DNA of 64,000 nucleotides from Streptomyces apocyni (GTDB lineage Bacteria; Actinomycetota; Actinomycetes; Streptomycetales; Streptomycetaceae): positions 124,001 to 188,000 of the forward strand of contig NZ_WHOM01000065.1 in NCBI RefSeq assembly GCF_009739465.1, read 5' to 3'. Positions 17,492 through 25,233 of the stretch are shown here, piece by piece. Below the pieces are notes generated by a model, which searched no databases, was not told the DNA's origin, and saw nothing but the letters and a program-made list of their open reading frames with translations. Both the position numbers and the translations under genes were made by a program. The first letter of the stretch is position 1; every line of letters begins with the position of its first letter.

Positions 17492-17837
17492 GGTGGGGAG
17501 TCTCCTTCGTCGGGATCAGTCGGCGTCGATCGAGATCAAATGCGTGCAGAGCACAGCATGACGGAGACCCCACGGCGGTGGCAGACGCCCGAGGGTGTGA
17601 CCTGCGTCAAACATTTCGGGGGCGGCCAGGTGCCCGAAGGGGCGCAGTATCGCAGCCACATCGCCGAATTGTGTGGTTTTGCTCAAGCGCGTTGCGCAAG
17701 CGATGCAGACTGATGTTGTTCATCGGGTCCCGCGATGCGGGATAATGACCTGGAAGCAATGTGTTCGATGCCGGTGACACAGCACCTCTCATGGGGCCGC
17801 CGGCTGCGATGAGCTGGTTTCAGGAAGGGGAACGAGC
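17492..17837. other. 346-bp divergent intergenic region
   Basis: This gap separates the enoyl-CoA hydratase gene and the DUF3117 gene. It contains no plausible ORF. A Crp-like half-conserved site (TGTGA-N6-TCAAA, 17596-17611) lies near the hydratase side, a GCGC-GTT-GCGC mini-palindrome at about 17690, and the candidate promoter at 17716-17746. The rest shows nothing recognisable. Confidence 0.5.
17716..17746 (+). promoter_or_regulatory. Candidate promoter with palindrome over the -10
   Basis: TTGTTC (17716-17721) and GATAAT (17741-17746) are spaced by 19 nt (18 if TGTTCA is taken as -35). A 6-bp palindrome TCCCGC-GAT-GCGGGA at 17728-17742 overlaps the -10, which would suit a repressor operator. 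It would drive the DUF3117 gene with a leader of about 90 nt. Confidence 0.45.
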
Positions 17838-18005
17838 ATGGCGGCCATGAAGCCGCGGACGGGCGACGGCCCGCTCGAGGTGACCAAGGAGGGGCGGGGC
17901 ATCGTCATGCGCGTTCCGCTCGAAGGCGGCGGTCGGCTTGTCGTCGAGCTGACCCCGGATGAAGCCGACGCGCTCGGTGACGCCCTCAAGAAGGTCGTCG
18001 GCTGA
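17838..18005 (+). CDS. DUF3117 protein
   Basis: A 55-residue protein, MAAMKPRTGDGPLEVTKEGR onward, matching the very conserved actinobacterial DUF3117 family (M. tuberculosis Rv1211). It has a compact beta-beta-alpha look with the segment GGRLVVELTPDEADALGDAL. Rv1211 has been described as a calmodulin-like protein, but no EF-hand is evident here and I would not transfer that role. GGAAGGGGAACGAGC precedes the ATG. A 17-bp perfect terminator follows, so it is monocistronic and probably well expressed. Confidence 0.9.
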   Translation: MAAMKPRTGDGPLEVTKEGRGIVMRVPLEGGGRLVVELTPDEADALGDALKKVVG

Positions 18006-18026
18006 GCGAAAGCGCCCTTCACTTTT

Positions 18027-18063
18027 CACCGCCCCGGCACCCTAACAGGGTGCCGGGGCGGTG
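18027..18063. terminator. Terminator hairpin after the DUF3117 gene
   Basis: A perfect 17-bp stem (18027-18043 with 18047-18063, arm CACCGCCCCGGCACCCT) closes a 3-nt loop. It also faces the end of the convergent methyltransferase gene. Confidence 0.85.
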
Positions 18064-18132
18064 CTGTGTCCGGCTCGTCAGGGCCGGAGCGCGCCTGCCA
18101 GGTAGCGTTCGGTCAGCTCAGGGAGCGCCCGG

Positions 18133-18765
18133 TCAGCGCCGGACCGCGCAGAGCAGCCCGTCGCCCACCGGCAGCAGCGAGGACACCAGGTCCGGGCTCT
18201 CCCGCACGGCCCGCAGCAGTTCCCGTAGCTTGACCACCTCGGCGGGCTGTGGCCCCGAGTCGACCGTACGGTCGTCAGCGAAGACGCCCTCGAAGCAGAC
18301 GAGACCGCCGGGCCGCAACAGGCGCAACGATTCAGCGAGGTACTCCAGGCACTCGAACCGGTCGCCGTCGCAGAAGACGAGGTCGTATCCGCTGTCCGCG
18401 AGGCGGGGCAGCACATCCAGGGCGCGGCCCGGGATGAACCGCGCGCGGTTGCTGGCGAACCCGGCCTCACGGAACGCCTGACGGGCGAACTGCTGGCGCT
18501 CGGGTTCCGGGTCGACCGTCGTCAGGACGCCGTCGGGGCGCATTCCGCGCAGCAGATGGATGCCGGACACTCCGGTCCCGGTGCCGATCTCGGCCACCGC
18601 CTTGGCGTCCGCGGTCGCCGCGAGCATCCGCAGCGCGGCGCCCGTGCCGGGCGACACCGCGCGCAGCCCTGACTCGATGGCCCGGTCCCTGGCCCAGAGC
18701 AGCGCTTCGTCCTCGGCGACAAAGGCGTCGGCGAACGCCCAGCTCGTCTGCCGGTTGGCGGTAAT
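18133..18765 (-). CDS. O-methyltransferase, probable ATT start
   Basis: A class I SAM-dependent methyltransferase of the O-methyltransferase (COG4122) type, homologous in position to Rv1220c, divergent from sigE. The SAM loop is VAEIGTGTGVSGIHLL; the acidic strand is VDPEPE; the metal/substrate region reads LVFCDGD. The first GTG in frame (18657) would remove the conserved ITANRQTSWAFADAFVAEDE segment. No ATG, GTG or TTG exists in frame upstream of that segment before a stop codon. An AGGAGAGG site lies just before an ATT codon (18765-18763) that begins the conserved segment, so I propose ATT initiation and 210 residues. Substrate unknown. Confidence 0.75.
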   Translation of the reverse strand: MTANRQTSWAFADAFVAEDEALLWARDRAIESGLRAVSPGTGAALRMLAATADAKAVAEIGTGTGVSGIHLLRGMRPDGVLTTVDPEPERQQFARQAFREAGFASNRARFIPGRALDVLPRLADSGYDLVFCDGDRFECLEYLAESLRLLRPGGLVCFEGVFADDRTVDSGPQPAEVVKLRELLRAVRESPDLVSSLLPVGDGLLCAVRR

Positions 18766-18861
18766 GAGCCTCTCCTGTCCCCGTGGTCGGCGGTAGCCCG
18801 GCGGTCGTACGGCGGCTGTACGACGGCCTTGACCCGCCCGTGACTGTATCCGTTGGCGCCG

Positions 18862-18889
18862 GGAACCCGCAGATGGGACCGGGCGTTAT
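18862..18889 (+). promoter_or_regulatory. ECF-type promoter upstream of sigE
   Basis: GGAAC (18862-18866) and GTT (18885-18887, within CGTTAT) are separated by 18 nt, the consensus arrangement for actinobacterial ECF sigmas such as SigE, SigH and SigR. It lies about 100 bp before the sigE start and suggests positive autoregulation. Confidence 0.65.
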
Positions 18890-18991
18890 GAGGAGGTGAA
18901 GAGGAAGCGACCCGTCAGCGGGGCCGAGCCGCGCCGCGGACTTCCAAATTCACGTAAAAACGCTTATCCGGAGCTAACGGGCGAGGTGGCT

Positions 18992-19777
18992 ATGGTAGGG
19001 GCTCCACTGGACACCACCAGAGCCGACAGGGGAGGTGCGGCTGCGGCCGGTGACCGGGGCGGAGTGCCGCGCTGGCGGCGCCTTCTCAGGTCGGCGGGCG
19101 AGCCGAAATCCGTGACCAACACCGCTGACGTCCGTTCCCGCTTTCCCGACTCCGCTCAGACCGCGACCTTTGCCGCCGACGCGGATTCGCAGGCGTGGAC
19201 TCCGCCCACCTGGGAGGAGATCGTCAGCACGCACAGCGCACGGGTATACCGCCTCGCCTACCGTCTGACGGGTAACCAACACGACGCCGAGGACCTCACG
19301 CAGGAAGTCTTCGTCCGCGTCTTCCGCTCGCTGTCCACGTACACGCCCGGCACCTTCGAGGGCTGGCTGCACCGCATCACCACCAATCTCTTCCTGGACA
19401 TGGTCCGCCGTAAGCAGCGGATCCGGTTCGACGCGCTGGGAGACGACGCCGCCGAGCGGCTGCCCAGCCGCGAGCCGTCCCCGCAGCAGGTCTTCCAGGA
19501 CACCCACTTCGACGCGGACGTCCAGCACGCGCTGGACACCCTGGCACCCGAGTTCCGCGCGGCCGTGGTCCTCTGCGACATCGAGGGGCTCTCGTACGAG
19601 GAGATCGCCGCGACGCTGGGCGTCAAGCTGGGCACGGTCCGCAGCCGTATCCACCGCGGCCGGTCCCAGCTGCGCAAGGCCCTGCAGCACCGTTCGCCCC
19701 AGGCCCGTGCGGAGCGCCGCTCGCTCGCCGTCTCCGCCGCCGGGGCAGCTCTGGAGGGAGGGGGCGCGACCGCGTGA
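18992..19777 (+). CDS. sigE: ECF RNA polymerase sigma factor, SigE-like
   Basis: About 261 residues. The region-2 core (VYRLAYRLTGNQHDAEDLTQEVFVRVFRSLSTY, then GWLHRITTNLFLDMVRRKQR) and the region-4 helix-turn-helix (LSYEEIAATLGVKLGTVRSRIHRGRSQLRKAL) are intact. The family and the four-gene arrangement match M. tuberculosis sigE-rseA-htrA-tatB, an envelope-stress regulon. It is not the S. coelicolor protein historically named SigE of the cseABC system. ATG 18992 has a GAGGTGG site; a GTG at 18896 sits inside its own ribosome site; GTG 19111 is a possible shorter start. It overlaps the anti-sigma gene by 4 bp (GTGA). An ECF promoter lies upstream. Confidence 0.9.
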   Translation: MVGAPLDTTRADRGGAAAAGDRGGVPRWRRLLRSAGEPKSVTNTADVRSRFPDSAQTATFAADADSQAWTPPTWEEIVSTHSARVYRLAYRLTGNQHDAEDLTQEVFVRVFRSLSTYTPGTFEGWLHRITTNLFLDMVRRKQRIRFDALGDDAAERLPSREPSPQQVFQDTHFDADVQHALDTLAPEFRAAVVLCDIEGLSYEEIAATLGVKLGTVRSRIHRGRSQLRKALQHRSPQARAERRSLAVSAAGAALEGGGATA

Positions 19778-20721
19778 ACGGCTCCTGTCCGACGCCTGCC
19801 GAGCAGCATCTCGGAGACCGCCTCGCCGCCCTGGTGGACGGCGAGCTGGGCCATGACACCCGTGAGCGGGTTCTCGCGCACCTCGCGACCTGCCCCAAAT
19901 GCAAGGCCGAGGCGGATGCCCAACGCCGTCTGAAAACGGTCTTCGCCTCGACCGCGCCCCCTGGCCCGTCCGCCAGCTTCCTGGCCCGGCTCCAGGGGCT
20001 CCCCTCCGACGGCGGCGATGGGCGGGGGGACTCGGGCGCGCCGCTGGACGGTCTCCTCGCCACCGACGCCTTCGGGAGAGCCGAAGGCGTCTTCGCCGTG
20101 CGCCAGGACAGCTTCGGATACGGCCCCGCTCGCTCCCACGGCGGTCTCGTGTCCGGCCCGGCGGCCGAGCGGGGCTTCCGTATCCATGAGGTCGGCCGCT
20201 CCGGGGCGGCGGAGCGCTCCGGGGGGTCGCGCGGGCGAAGGTTCGCCTTCGCGGCCGCGGGGGCGGTGTCGCTGGCCGCGCTCGCGCTCGGCGGCGTGTC
20301 AACCGGCGCCCCGACACCGGCCGAGTCCGCCGAGGCACGGGGCGCGAAGGCGAGCCCGCAGCAGCGCGCGCCGGGCAGTGGCGCCGCCAGCGGTGCTGAG
20401 ACCCAGCGGCGCCGCGGCGGTCAGCTCGCGGCGTCCCAGGGGCAGGCTTTCGGCGTGCTCGCCGCACCCGTCGCGTCGCCCGGCGTCACGGGCCCCGCGG
20501 TGCCCGGCGTCCAGCAGCGCTCGCCGCAGGCGCTCACCCGCCCGTACACCGCACCGCTGCTCTCCAGCAGCGGTTATCCGCTGTTCGCCTCGGACGCCGC
20601 GCTCTGGCCTCTGATACGCGGCGGTGCCGAGGCGGCATCACCGCACCCGACCCGTCCGTCCCCTTCGGCGGCACCAGCCCCGTCGGCGCCCCTGGGCGAC
20701 ACCCGCGCGGCCGGTGGCTGA
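19774..20721 (+). CDS. rseA: Zinc anti-sigma factor, RseA-like
   Basis: A 315-residue putative anti-sigma factor. The ZAS motif His36-x3-Cys40-x2-Cys43 (HLATCPKC) lies in the first 45 residues, followed by a helix (KAEADAQRRLKTVF) that would clamp the sigma factor. A transmembrane helix is likely at about 155-175 (FAFAAAGAVSLAALALGGV). The extracytoplasmic part is Ala/Pro/Ser rich. The gene is coupled to sigE by a GTGA overlap, as expected for stoichiometric control. Redox or envelope stress would release the sigma factor, perhaps through proteolysis. It is much longer than mycobacterial RseA (about 154 residues, from memory) because of the tail. Confidence 0.87.
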   Translation: MNGSCPTPAEQHLGDRLAALVDGELGHDTRERVLAHLATCPKCKAEADAQRRLKTVFASTAPPGPSASFLARLQGLPSDGGDGRGDSGAPLDGLLATDAFGRAEGVFAVRQDSFGYGPARSHGGLVSGPAAERGFRIHEVGRSGAAERSGGSRGRRFAFAAAGAVSLAALALGGVSTGAPTPAESAEARGAKASPQQRAPGSGAASGAETQRRRGGQLAASQGQAFGVLAAPVASPGVTGPAVPGVQQRSPQALTRPYTAPLLSSSGYPLFASDAALWPLIRGGAEAASPHPTRPSPSAAPAPSAPLGDTRAAGG

Positions 20722-20835
20722 CCGGCCGCTGCACGCACCCTCGTAAACCTGATTGAATTCTTTGGTGGGCTACGCCCGCCAATGCGGGGGCCTCCTGGCC
20801 CGTTGGCCGCGCCGTGCACCAGCTGTGGGGAGAAC

Positions 20836-22467
20836 ATGGACGAGGGGAAGCCCACTGGGTCGAAGACGGAATGGTGGAGCCGTCCTCGGCAAGGCCAGCA
20901 GGGTGCCGCCGCCACTGAACCGTCACCGGACCCGTCGCCGCAGCCCGGGATCTCCGAGGTCTCGGAGACCTCGGAGAACCCGGAGGCCCTGGAGCCTTCG
21001 GAGAGCGCCGCGGACGCCGAGCGCCGCCCGCTGCACGCCCCCGACCCGTACGGCACACCGCCCTACGGTGAGCCCGGCCCCTGGGCCCTCGCGCCGCCCG
21101 TCCAGCACCCCCGGGCCACCCCGGCCCACGGCACCGCCGTACCGCCCGCCGCCACACAGACGGGGCTGAACGCCGGTGCTGGCGCGCCAGGCGGCGCCGC
21201 CAGCGCACCCACCGCCGCACCCGCCAGCGCACCCACCGCCGCACCCGCCAGCGCACCCACCGGCGCCTGGCAGCAGTACGACCCGTGGAGCTCCCCGCAG
21301 CCGCAGCCGCTGCTGCATCCCACCGGTGCCGAGCCCGCCCCCGCCCGTAAGCCACGGCGCGGCGCGCTGCTGATCGGAGCCCTCGCCATCGCCCTGCTCG
21401 CGGGCGCCGTGGGCGGCGGCGTCGGCGCGTACGTGGAGCGCAAGGGCGGCCTGACCGACGTGAGCCTTCCGCAGGCGGACCGCGAGGACAAGGGCCGCGC
21501 CCCGGAGAGCGTCGCCGGGATCGCCGCGAGCGCCGTACCCAGTGTGGTCACCCTGCATGTGAGCGGCGGCGGCGCGCAGGGCACCGGCACCGGCTTCGTG
21601 CTGGACAACAAGGGGCACATCCTCACCAACAACCACGTCGTGGACCCCGCAGGGTCGGACGGCCGGATAACGGTCACGTTCAGCGGCGGCGAGAGCGCCA
21701 AGGCCAAGCTCATCGGCAAGGACGCGGGCTATGACCTCGCCGTCGTCCGCGTCACCGGCGTCTCAGGACTCAAGCCGCTGCCACTCGGCAACTCCGACAA
21801 CGTCCAGGTTGGCGACCCGGTGGTGGCCATCGGCGCCCCCTTCGACCTGTCGAACACCGTCACCTCCGGGATCATCAGCGCCAAGGGCAGGCCGATCACC
21901 GCGGGCGGCGAGGAGGGCGACGGCAGCGATGTGTCGTACGTCGACGCCCTGCAGACCGACGCCCCGATCAACCCCGGAAACTCCGGTGGCCCCCTGGTCG
22001 ACTCCAAGGCCCGCGTCATCGGCATCAACAGCGCCATCCGCTCCGCGGGCGGCGGCGGAGGCGCCCCGGACGGCGGCGGCGCCCAGGCGGGCTCCATCGG
22101 CCTGGGCTTCGCCATACCCGTGAACCTGGCCAAGCGGGTCGCCGAAGAACTGATCAACACTGGCAAGGCGACCCACCCGGTCATCGAGGTCACCCTGGAC
22201 ACCCAGTTCACCGGCGAAGGCGCCCGAGTCGCCGACGAGACCCGCGACGGCGGCCCGGCGGTCAAGCCAGGCGGCCCCGCTGACCAGGCCGGGGTCAAGC
22301 CGGGCGACATCATCACCGCCGTCGACGGCCAGCGCGTCCGTACCGGCCAGGAGCTGATCGTCAAGATCCGCGCCCACCGCCCAGGCGACCGCCTGGAGCT
22401 CACCCTCGAACGGGACGGCGCCAAGCAGACCCTGTCCCTGGAACTCGGCTCCGCCGACGCCCGATGA
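20836..22467 (+). CDS. htrA: HtrA-like trypsin-type serine protease with PDZ
   Basis: A 543-residue membrane-anchored S1C protease. The order is: disordered Pro/Ala-rich cytoplasmic part (1-170, with three APTAAPAS repeats), transmembrane helix (about 178-200, GALLIGALAIALLAGAVGGG), trypsin-like domain with His267 (NNHVV), Asp300 (GYDLAVV) and Ser383 (GNSGGPL), then one PDZ domain (about 440-540, GGPADQAGVKPGDIITAVDG). It degrades or refolds misfolded envelope proteins and, in mycobacteria, works with SigE/RseA. The start at ATG 20836 has GGGGAG; an in-frame ATG at 20782 lacks one. It lies 114 bp after the anti-sigma gene, probably in the same stress operon. Confidence 0.92.
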   Translation: MDEGKPTGSKTEWWSRPRQGQQGAAATEPSPDPSPQPGISEVSETSENPEALEPSESAADAERRPLHAPDPYGTPPYGEPGPWALAPPVQHPRATPAHGTAVPPAATQTGLNAGAGAPGGAASAPTAAPASAPTAAPASAPTGAWQQYDPWSSPQPQPLLHPTGAEPAPARKPRRGALLIGALAIALLAGAVGGGVGAYVERKGGLTDVSLPQADREDKGRAPESVAGIAASAVPSVVTLHVSGGGAQGTGTGFVLDNKGHILTNNHVVDPAGSDGRITVTFSGGESAKAKLIGKDAGYDLAVVRVTGVSGLKPLPLGNSDNVQVGDPVVAIGAPFDLSNTVTSGIISAKGRPITAGGEEGDGSDVSYVDALQTDAPINPGNSGGPLVDSKARVIGINSAIRSAGGGGGAPDGGGAQAGSIGLGFAIPVNLAKRVAEELINTGKATHPVIEVTLDTQFTGEGARVADETRDGGPAVKPGGPADQAGVKPGDIITAVDGQRVRTGQELIVKIRAHRPGDRLELTLERDGAKQTLSLELGSADAR

Positions 22468-22478
22468 CCAACGTCGGC

Positions 22479-22512
22479 TGGGTGGGTGCCCGTTCGCCCG
22501 GTCACCCACCCA
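22479..22512 (+). terminator. Hairpin after htrA
   Basis: A perfect 10-bp stem (22479-22488 with 22503-22512, arm TGGGTGGGTG) with a 14-nt loop lies 11 bp after the htrA stop. It may end or attenuate the sigE operon before tatB. Confidence 0.6.
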
Positions 22513-22642
22513 CCACCCGGGCGTCGGCCCCACGGCGCCCGGACAGTACCGGCCGGACAGCATCGCCCGGTACTGTGGACCAGCCCGGATCTCAGATCGG
22601 GACCTTCTGCCCACGGCCGCGGACATCGAAAGGGGCCACCAG

Positions 22643-23137
22643 GTGTTCAGTGACATAGGCGGTCTTGAGGTACTGACCCTGCTGGTCCTGGCCGTGCTGC
22701 TGTTCGGCCCGGAGAAGCTGCCCAAGGTCATCCAGGACGTGGCGGGCTTCATCCGTAAGATCCGCGCCTTCTCGGACAGCGCCAAGCAGGACATCCGTGA
22801 GGAGCTGGGCCCGGAGTTCAAGGACTTCGAGTTCGAGGACCTCAACCCCAAGACGTTCATCCGCAAGCAGCTGGAAAGCGACGAACTGGGGCTGAAGGAG
22901 ATCCGCAACGGCTTCGACCTGAAAAAGGAAATGGCCGAGGTTACGGACGCCACGCGCAGCCTCGACCCCGGCAAGCCGATGCCGTCCACGTCGACGTCCT
23001 CGTCGACGGGCAGCGGCCCGGACCTGACCAAGAACAGCGGCCCCGACCTGCGCAAGAGCGGTGGCCCGAACCTTGACAAGGGCGGCGCGGCCCCCGCCGC
23101 GGTCGAGCGCCCGCCGTTCGACGCGGACGCCACCTGA
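22643..23137 (+). CDS. tatB: Sec-independent translocase TatB
   Basis: A 164-residue twin-arginine translocation subunit. It has a short N-terminal membrane helix (GLEVLTLLVLAVLLFGPEKLP) with the FGPEKLP hinge, a long amphipathic helix (about 22-70), and a charged, unstructured tail ending in a K/G/S-rich stretch. TatB receives the signal peptide of folded Tat substrates and passes them to TatA/TatC, which are not in this window. The GTG start is preceded by GAAAGGGG. The position after htrA is conserved in actinobacteria. Confidence 0.93.
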   Translation: MFSDIGGLEVLTLLVLAVLLFGPEKLPKVIQDVAGFIRKIRAFSDSAKQDIREELGPEFKDFEFEDLNPKTFIRKQLESDELGLKEIRNGFDLKKEMAEVTDATRSLDPGKPMPSTSTSSSTGSGPDLTKNSGPDLRKSGGPNLDKGGAAPAAVERPPFDADAT

Positions 23138-23305
23138 GAGCCTGTCCTGAACCCCCGCGGTGGCCGGTGAGCGACCCGCACAGAGCAGGGAGATCCGCCT
23201 CCGACAACGGGTATGGCTATTCTGCTCTGTTGTTGTCCGGACTTGAGGACGCCCGAGGGGGGTGGGCCCTCCGGACCGACGGAGATCGAGGAGGCGGCCG
23301 GGTTG

Positions 23306-23917
23306 ATGAAGACGACGAGTCAGGCAGGAGCACGCACGGTCGACGGCTACTTGCTGGCGCCGTTCCCCTGGTACGGCCTGGATGAGGCCTTCACGGGGCC
23401 ACGCTGGCTGATGCAGGTCGGCAGCGCGGCCGACGGCACCGTGGCGCACGGCTCGACCGGACACGGCGACGAGCCCACGCTGCGTACGGACGGGGGCTCC
23501 GAGCGGGACCGCTTCGCGGTCGTGGTGACGGTGCCCACGAGCCCGCTGCGGCGCAGCGCCGACGGCACCGGTGTGATGGAGGCCACCTCCGTCTCATCGG
23601 CCGCGTGGCTGGCCGGAGTCGGGCTGCTCAGCTTCACCTGGCCGGGCCAGATGGACCACGGCCTGCGCGACGACTGGCTGGACCAGCAGACCGAGACCGC
23701 GTGGGTCCTGGCGGACGATCTGACGGGCGCCGACTGGACGACCCTGTCGCTGCCCGTGGACGGCGTCCCGACGCCGTTCCACTACCGCGAGTCGGAGTTC
23801 GGCTGGGTGCTCGCCGGGTCCACCCAGGGTGGCGTACACCTGGGCGCGTACGGGCGGGGCATGAGCGCGTACGGGCTGGGCTTCTCGGCGGTCAAGGACA
23901 TCACCGACTACGCGTAA
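23306..23917 (+). CDS. Conserved hypothetical protein
   Basis: About 203 residues. No domain is recognised with confidence. The sequence is aromatic-rich and globular (FPWYGLDEAFTGPRWLMQVG, WLAGVGLLSFTWPG, FHYRESEFGWVLAGS, GLGFSAVKDITDYA), with no signal peptide or membrane helix. It looks like a compact beta-rich cytoplasmic protein, conserved in streptomycetes between tatB and mrp. I chose ATG 23306, with GAGGAGG 11 nt away; TTG 23303 or an upstream ATG at 23213 are possible. It is convergent with mrp across a 22-bp terminator stem. Confidence 0.65.
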   Translation: MKTTSQAGARTVDGYLLAPFPWYGLDEAFTGPRWLMQVGSAADGTVAHGSTGHGDEPTLRTDGGSERDRFAVVVTVPTSPLRRSADGTGVMEATSVSSAAWLAGVGLLSFTWPGQMDHGLRDDWLDQQTETAWVLADDLTGADWTTLSLPVDGVPTPFHYRESEFGWVLAGSTQGGVHLGAYGRGMSAYGLGFSAVKDITDYA

Positions 23918-23944
23918 GCGGCGGTGGGTCGGCACGAGTCAGCA

Positions 23945-23995
23945 GTACGCGGCTGGGGCCGCCCCTCCTGGTGAGGGGCGGCCCCAGCCGCGTAC
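23945..23995. terminator. Very strong bidirectional terminator
   Basis: A perfect 22-bp stem (23945-23966 with 23974-23995) with a 7-nt loop lies between the convergent hypothetical gene and mrp. It is followed by two direct copies of CGAAAACCGATC (24000-24035). Confidence 0.85.
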
Positions 23996-24042
23996 GCCCG
24001 AAAACCGATCAGACCGTTCAGACCGAAAACCGATCTGAACGA

Positions 24043-25191
24043 TCAGAACTTGTTCGCGGGAGTGACGCCGAGCGACATCCCCGCCAGGCCGCGCTGCCGC
24101 CCGCCCAGCTTCCCCGCGATCGCCCGCAGCGCCGAGCCCGCCGGGGACTCCGGGTCGGTCAGGACGACGGGCTTGCCCTCGTCGCCGCCCTCGCGCAGCC
24201 GGACGTCGATCGGGATGGAGCCCAGCACCGGCACATGCGCGCCCGTCGTCTTCGTCAGACCCTCGGCGACCTGCTGGCCACCGCCCGTGCCGAAGACGTC
24301 CACCATCTCGTCGCAGTGCGGGCAGGGCAGACCCGACATGTTCTCCACCACACCGACGATCTTCTGGTGGGTCTGTACGGCGATCGACCCGGCCCGCTCG
24401 GCGACCTCGGCCGCGGCCTGCTGGGGCGTGGTGACCACCAGGATCTCGGCGTTCGGCACCAGCTGGGCCACCGAGATCGCGATGTCGCCGGTACCCGGCG
24501 GCAGGTCGAGCAGCAGCACGTCCAGGTCGCCCCAGTAGACGTCCGCGAGGAACTGCTGGAGCGCGCGGTGCAGCATCGGGCCGCGCCACACCACCGGGGC
24601 GTTACCCGGGGTGAACATGCCGATCGAAATGACCTTCACGCCGTTCGCGGACGGCGGCATGATCATGTTCTCGACCTGGGTCGGGCGGCCGTCGGCGCCC
24701 AGCATGCGGGGCACGGAGTGGCCGTAGATGTCGGCGTCCACGACACCGACTTTCAGTCCGTCGGCGGCCATCGCCGCGGCCAGGTTCACCGTCACCGAGG
24801 ACTTGCCGACCCCGCCCTTGCCGGAGGCGACCGCGTACACCCTGGTCAGCGAGCCAGGCTTGGCGAAGGGTACTTCGCGCTCAGCCGTGCCGCCGCGCAG
24901 CGACTCGGCGAGCTCGCGCCGCTGCTCGTCGCTCATCACGTCCAGCGTGACGTCGACGCGCGTGACGCCTTCGACGGCGGCGACGGCGTCCGTGACGTTC
25001 TTCGTGATGGTCTCGCGCATCGGGCAGCCGGAGACCGTGAGGTAGACGGTGACGGCCACCGCACCATCGGCGCCGATCTCCACCGATTTGACCATGCCGA
25101 GCTCAGTGATCGGCCGGTGGATCTCCGGGTCGTTGACCGTCGCGAGCGCGTCATGCACCGCTTCTTCGGTCGGATACGTGTCGGTAGCCAT
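24043..25191 (-). CDS. mrp: Mrp/ApbC-type Fe-S cluster carrier ATPase
   Basis: A 382-residue P-loop NTPase. The N-terminal MIP18/DUF59 domain (about 1-90, with SGCPM) is followed by the deviant Walker A loop SGKGGVGKSS and the ADIYG switch. A CxxC pair, LPCPHCDEM, is the expected bridging Fe-S ligand at the dimer interface. Mrp proteins hold and deliver [4Fe-4S] clusters to apo-proteins. The last residues (SLGVTPANKF) are divergent. In M. tuberculosis mrp also lies between the sigE operon and the MgtE-N/CBS gene. It is the last gene of a probable leftward run with the DUF1003 and MgtE-N genes. Confidence 0.93.
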   Translation of the reverse strand: MATDTYPTEEAVHDALATVNDPEIHRPITELGMVKSVEIGADGAVAVTVYLTVSGCPMRETITKNVTDAVAAVEGVTRVDVTLDVMSDEQRRELAESLRGGTAEREVPFAKPGSLTRVYAVASGKGGVGKSSVTVNLAAAMAADGLKVGVVDADIYGHSVPRMLGADGRPTQVENMIMPPSANGVKVISIGMFTPGNAPVVWRGPMLHRALQQFLADVYWGDLDVLLLDLPPGTGDIAISVAQLVPNAEILVVTTPQQAAAEVAERAGSIAVQTHQKIVGVVENMSGLPCPHCDEMVDVFGTGGGQQVAEGLTKTTGAHVPVLGSIPIDVRLREGGDEGKPVVLTDPESPAGSALRAIAGKLGGRQRGLAGMSLGVTPANKF

Positions 25192-25233
25192 ACAGGAATG
25201 GTACGGCCGTGCGCGCGCGGGAAATAAGGAGGA

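Noticed and set aside
17596..17611. Crp-binding site as a firm regulatory feature
   Set aside because: One half-site is degenerate and the location relative to a promoter is unclear; mentioned only in the intergenic description.
23138..23160. AGAGCCTGTCCTGAAC as a further MITE tip
   Set aside because: Only about eight bases agree with the tip and no TA flank or inverted partner is present.
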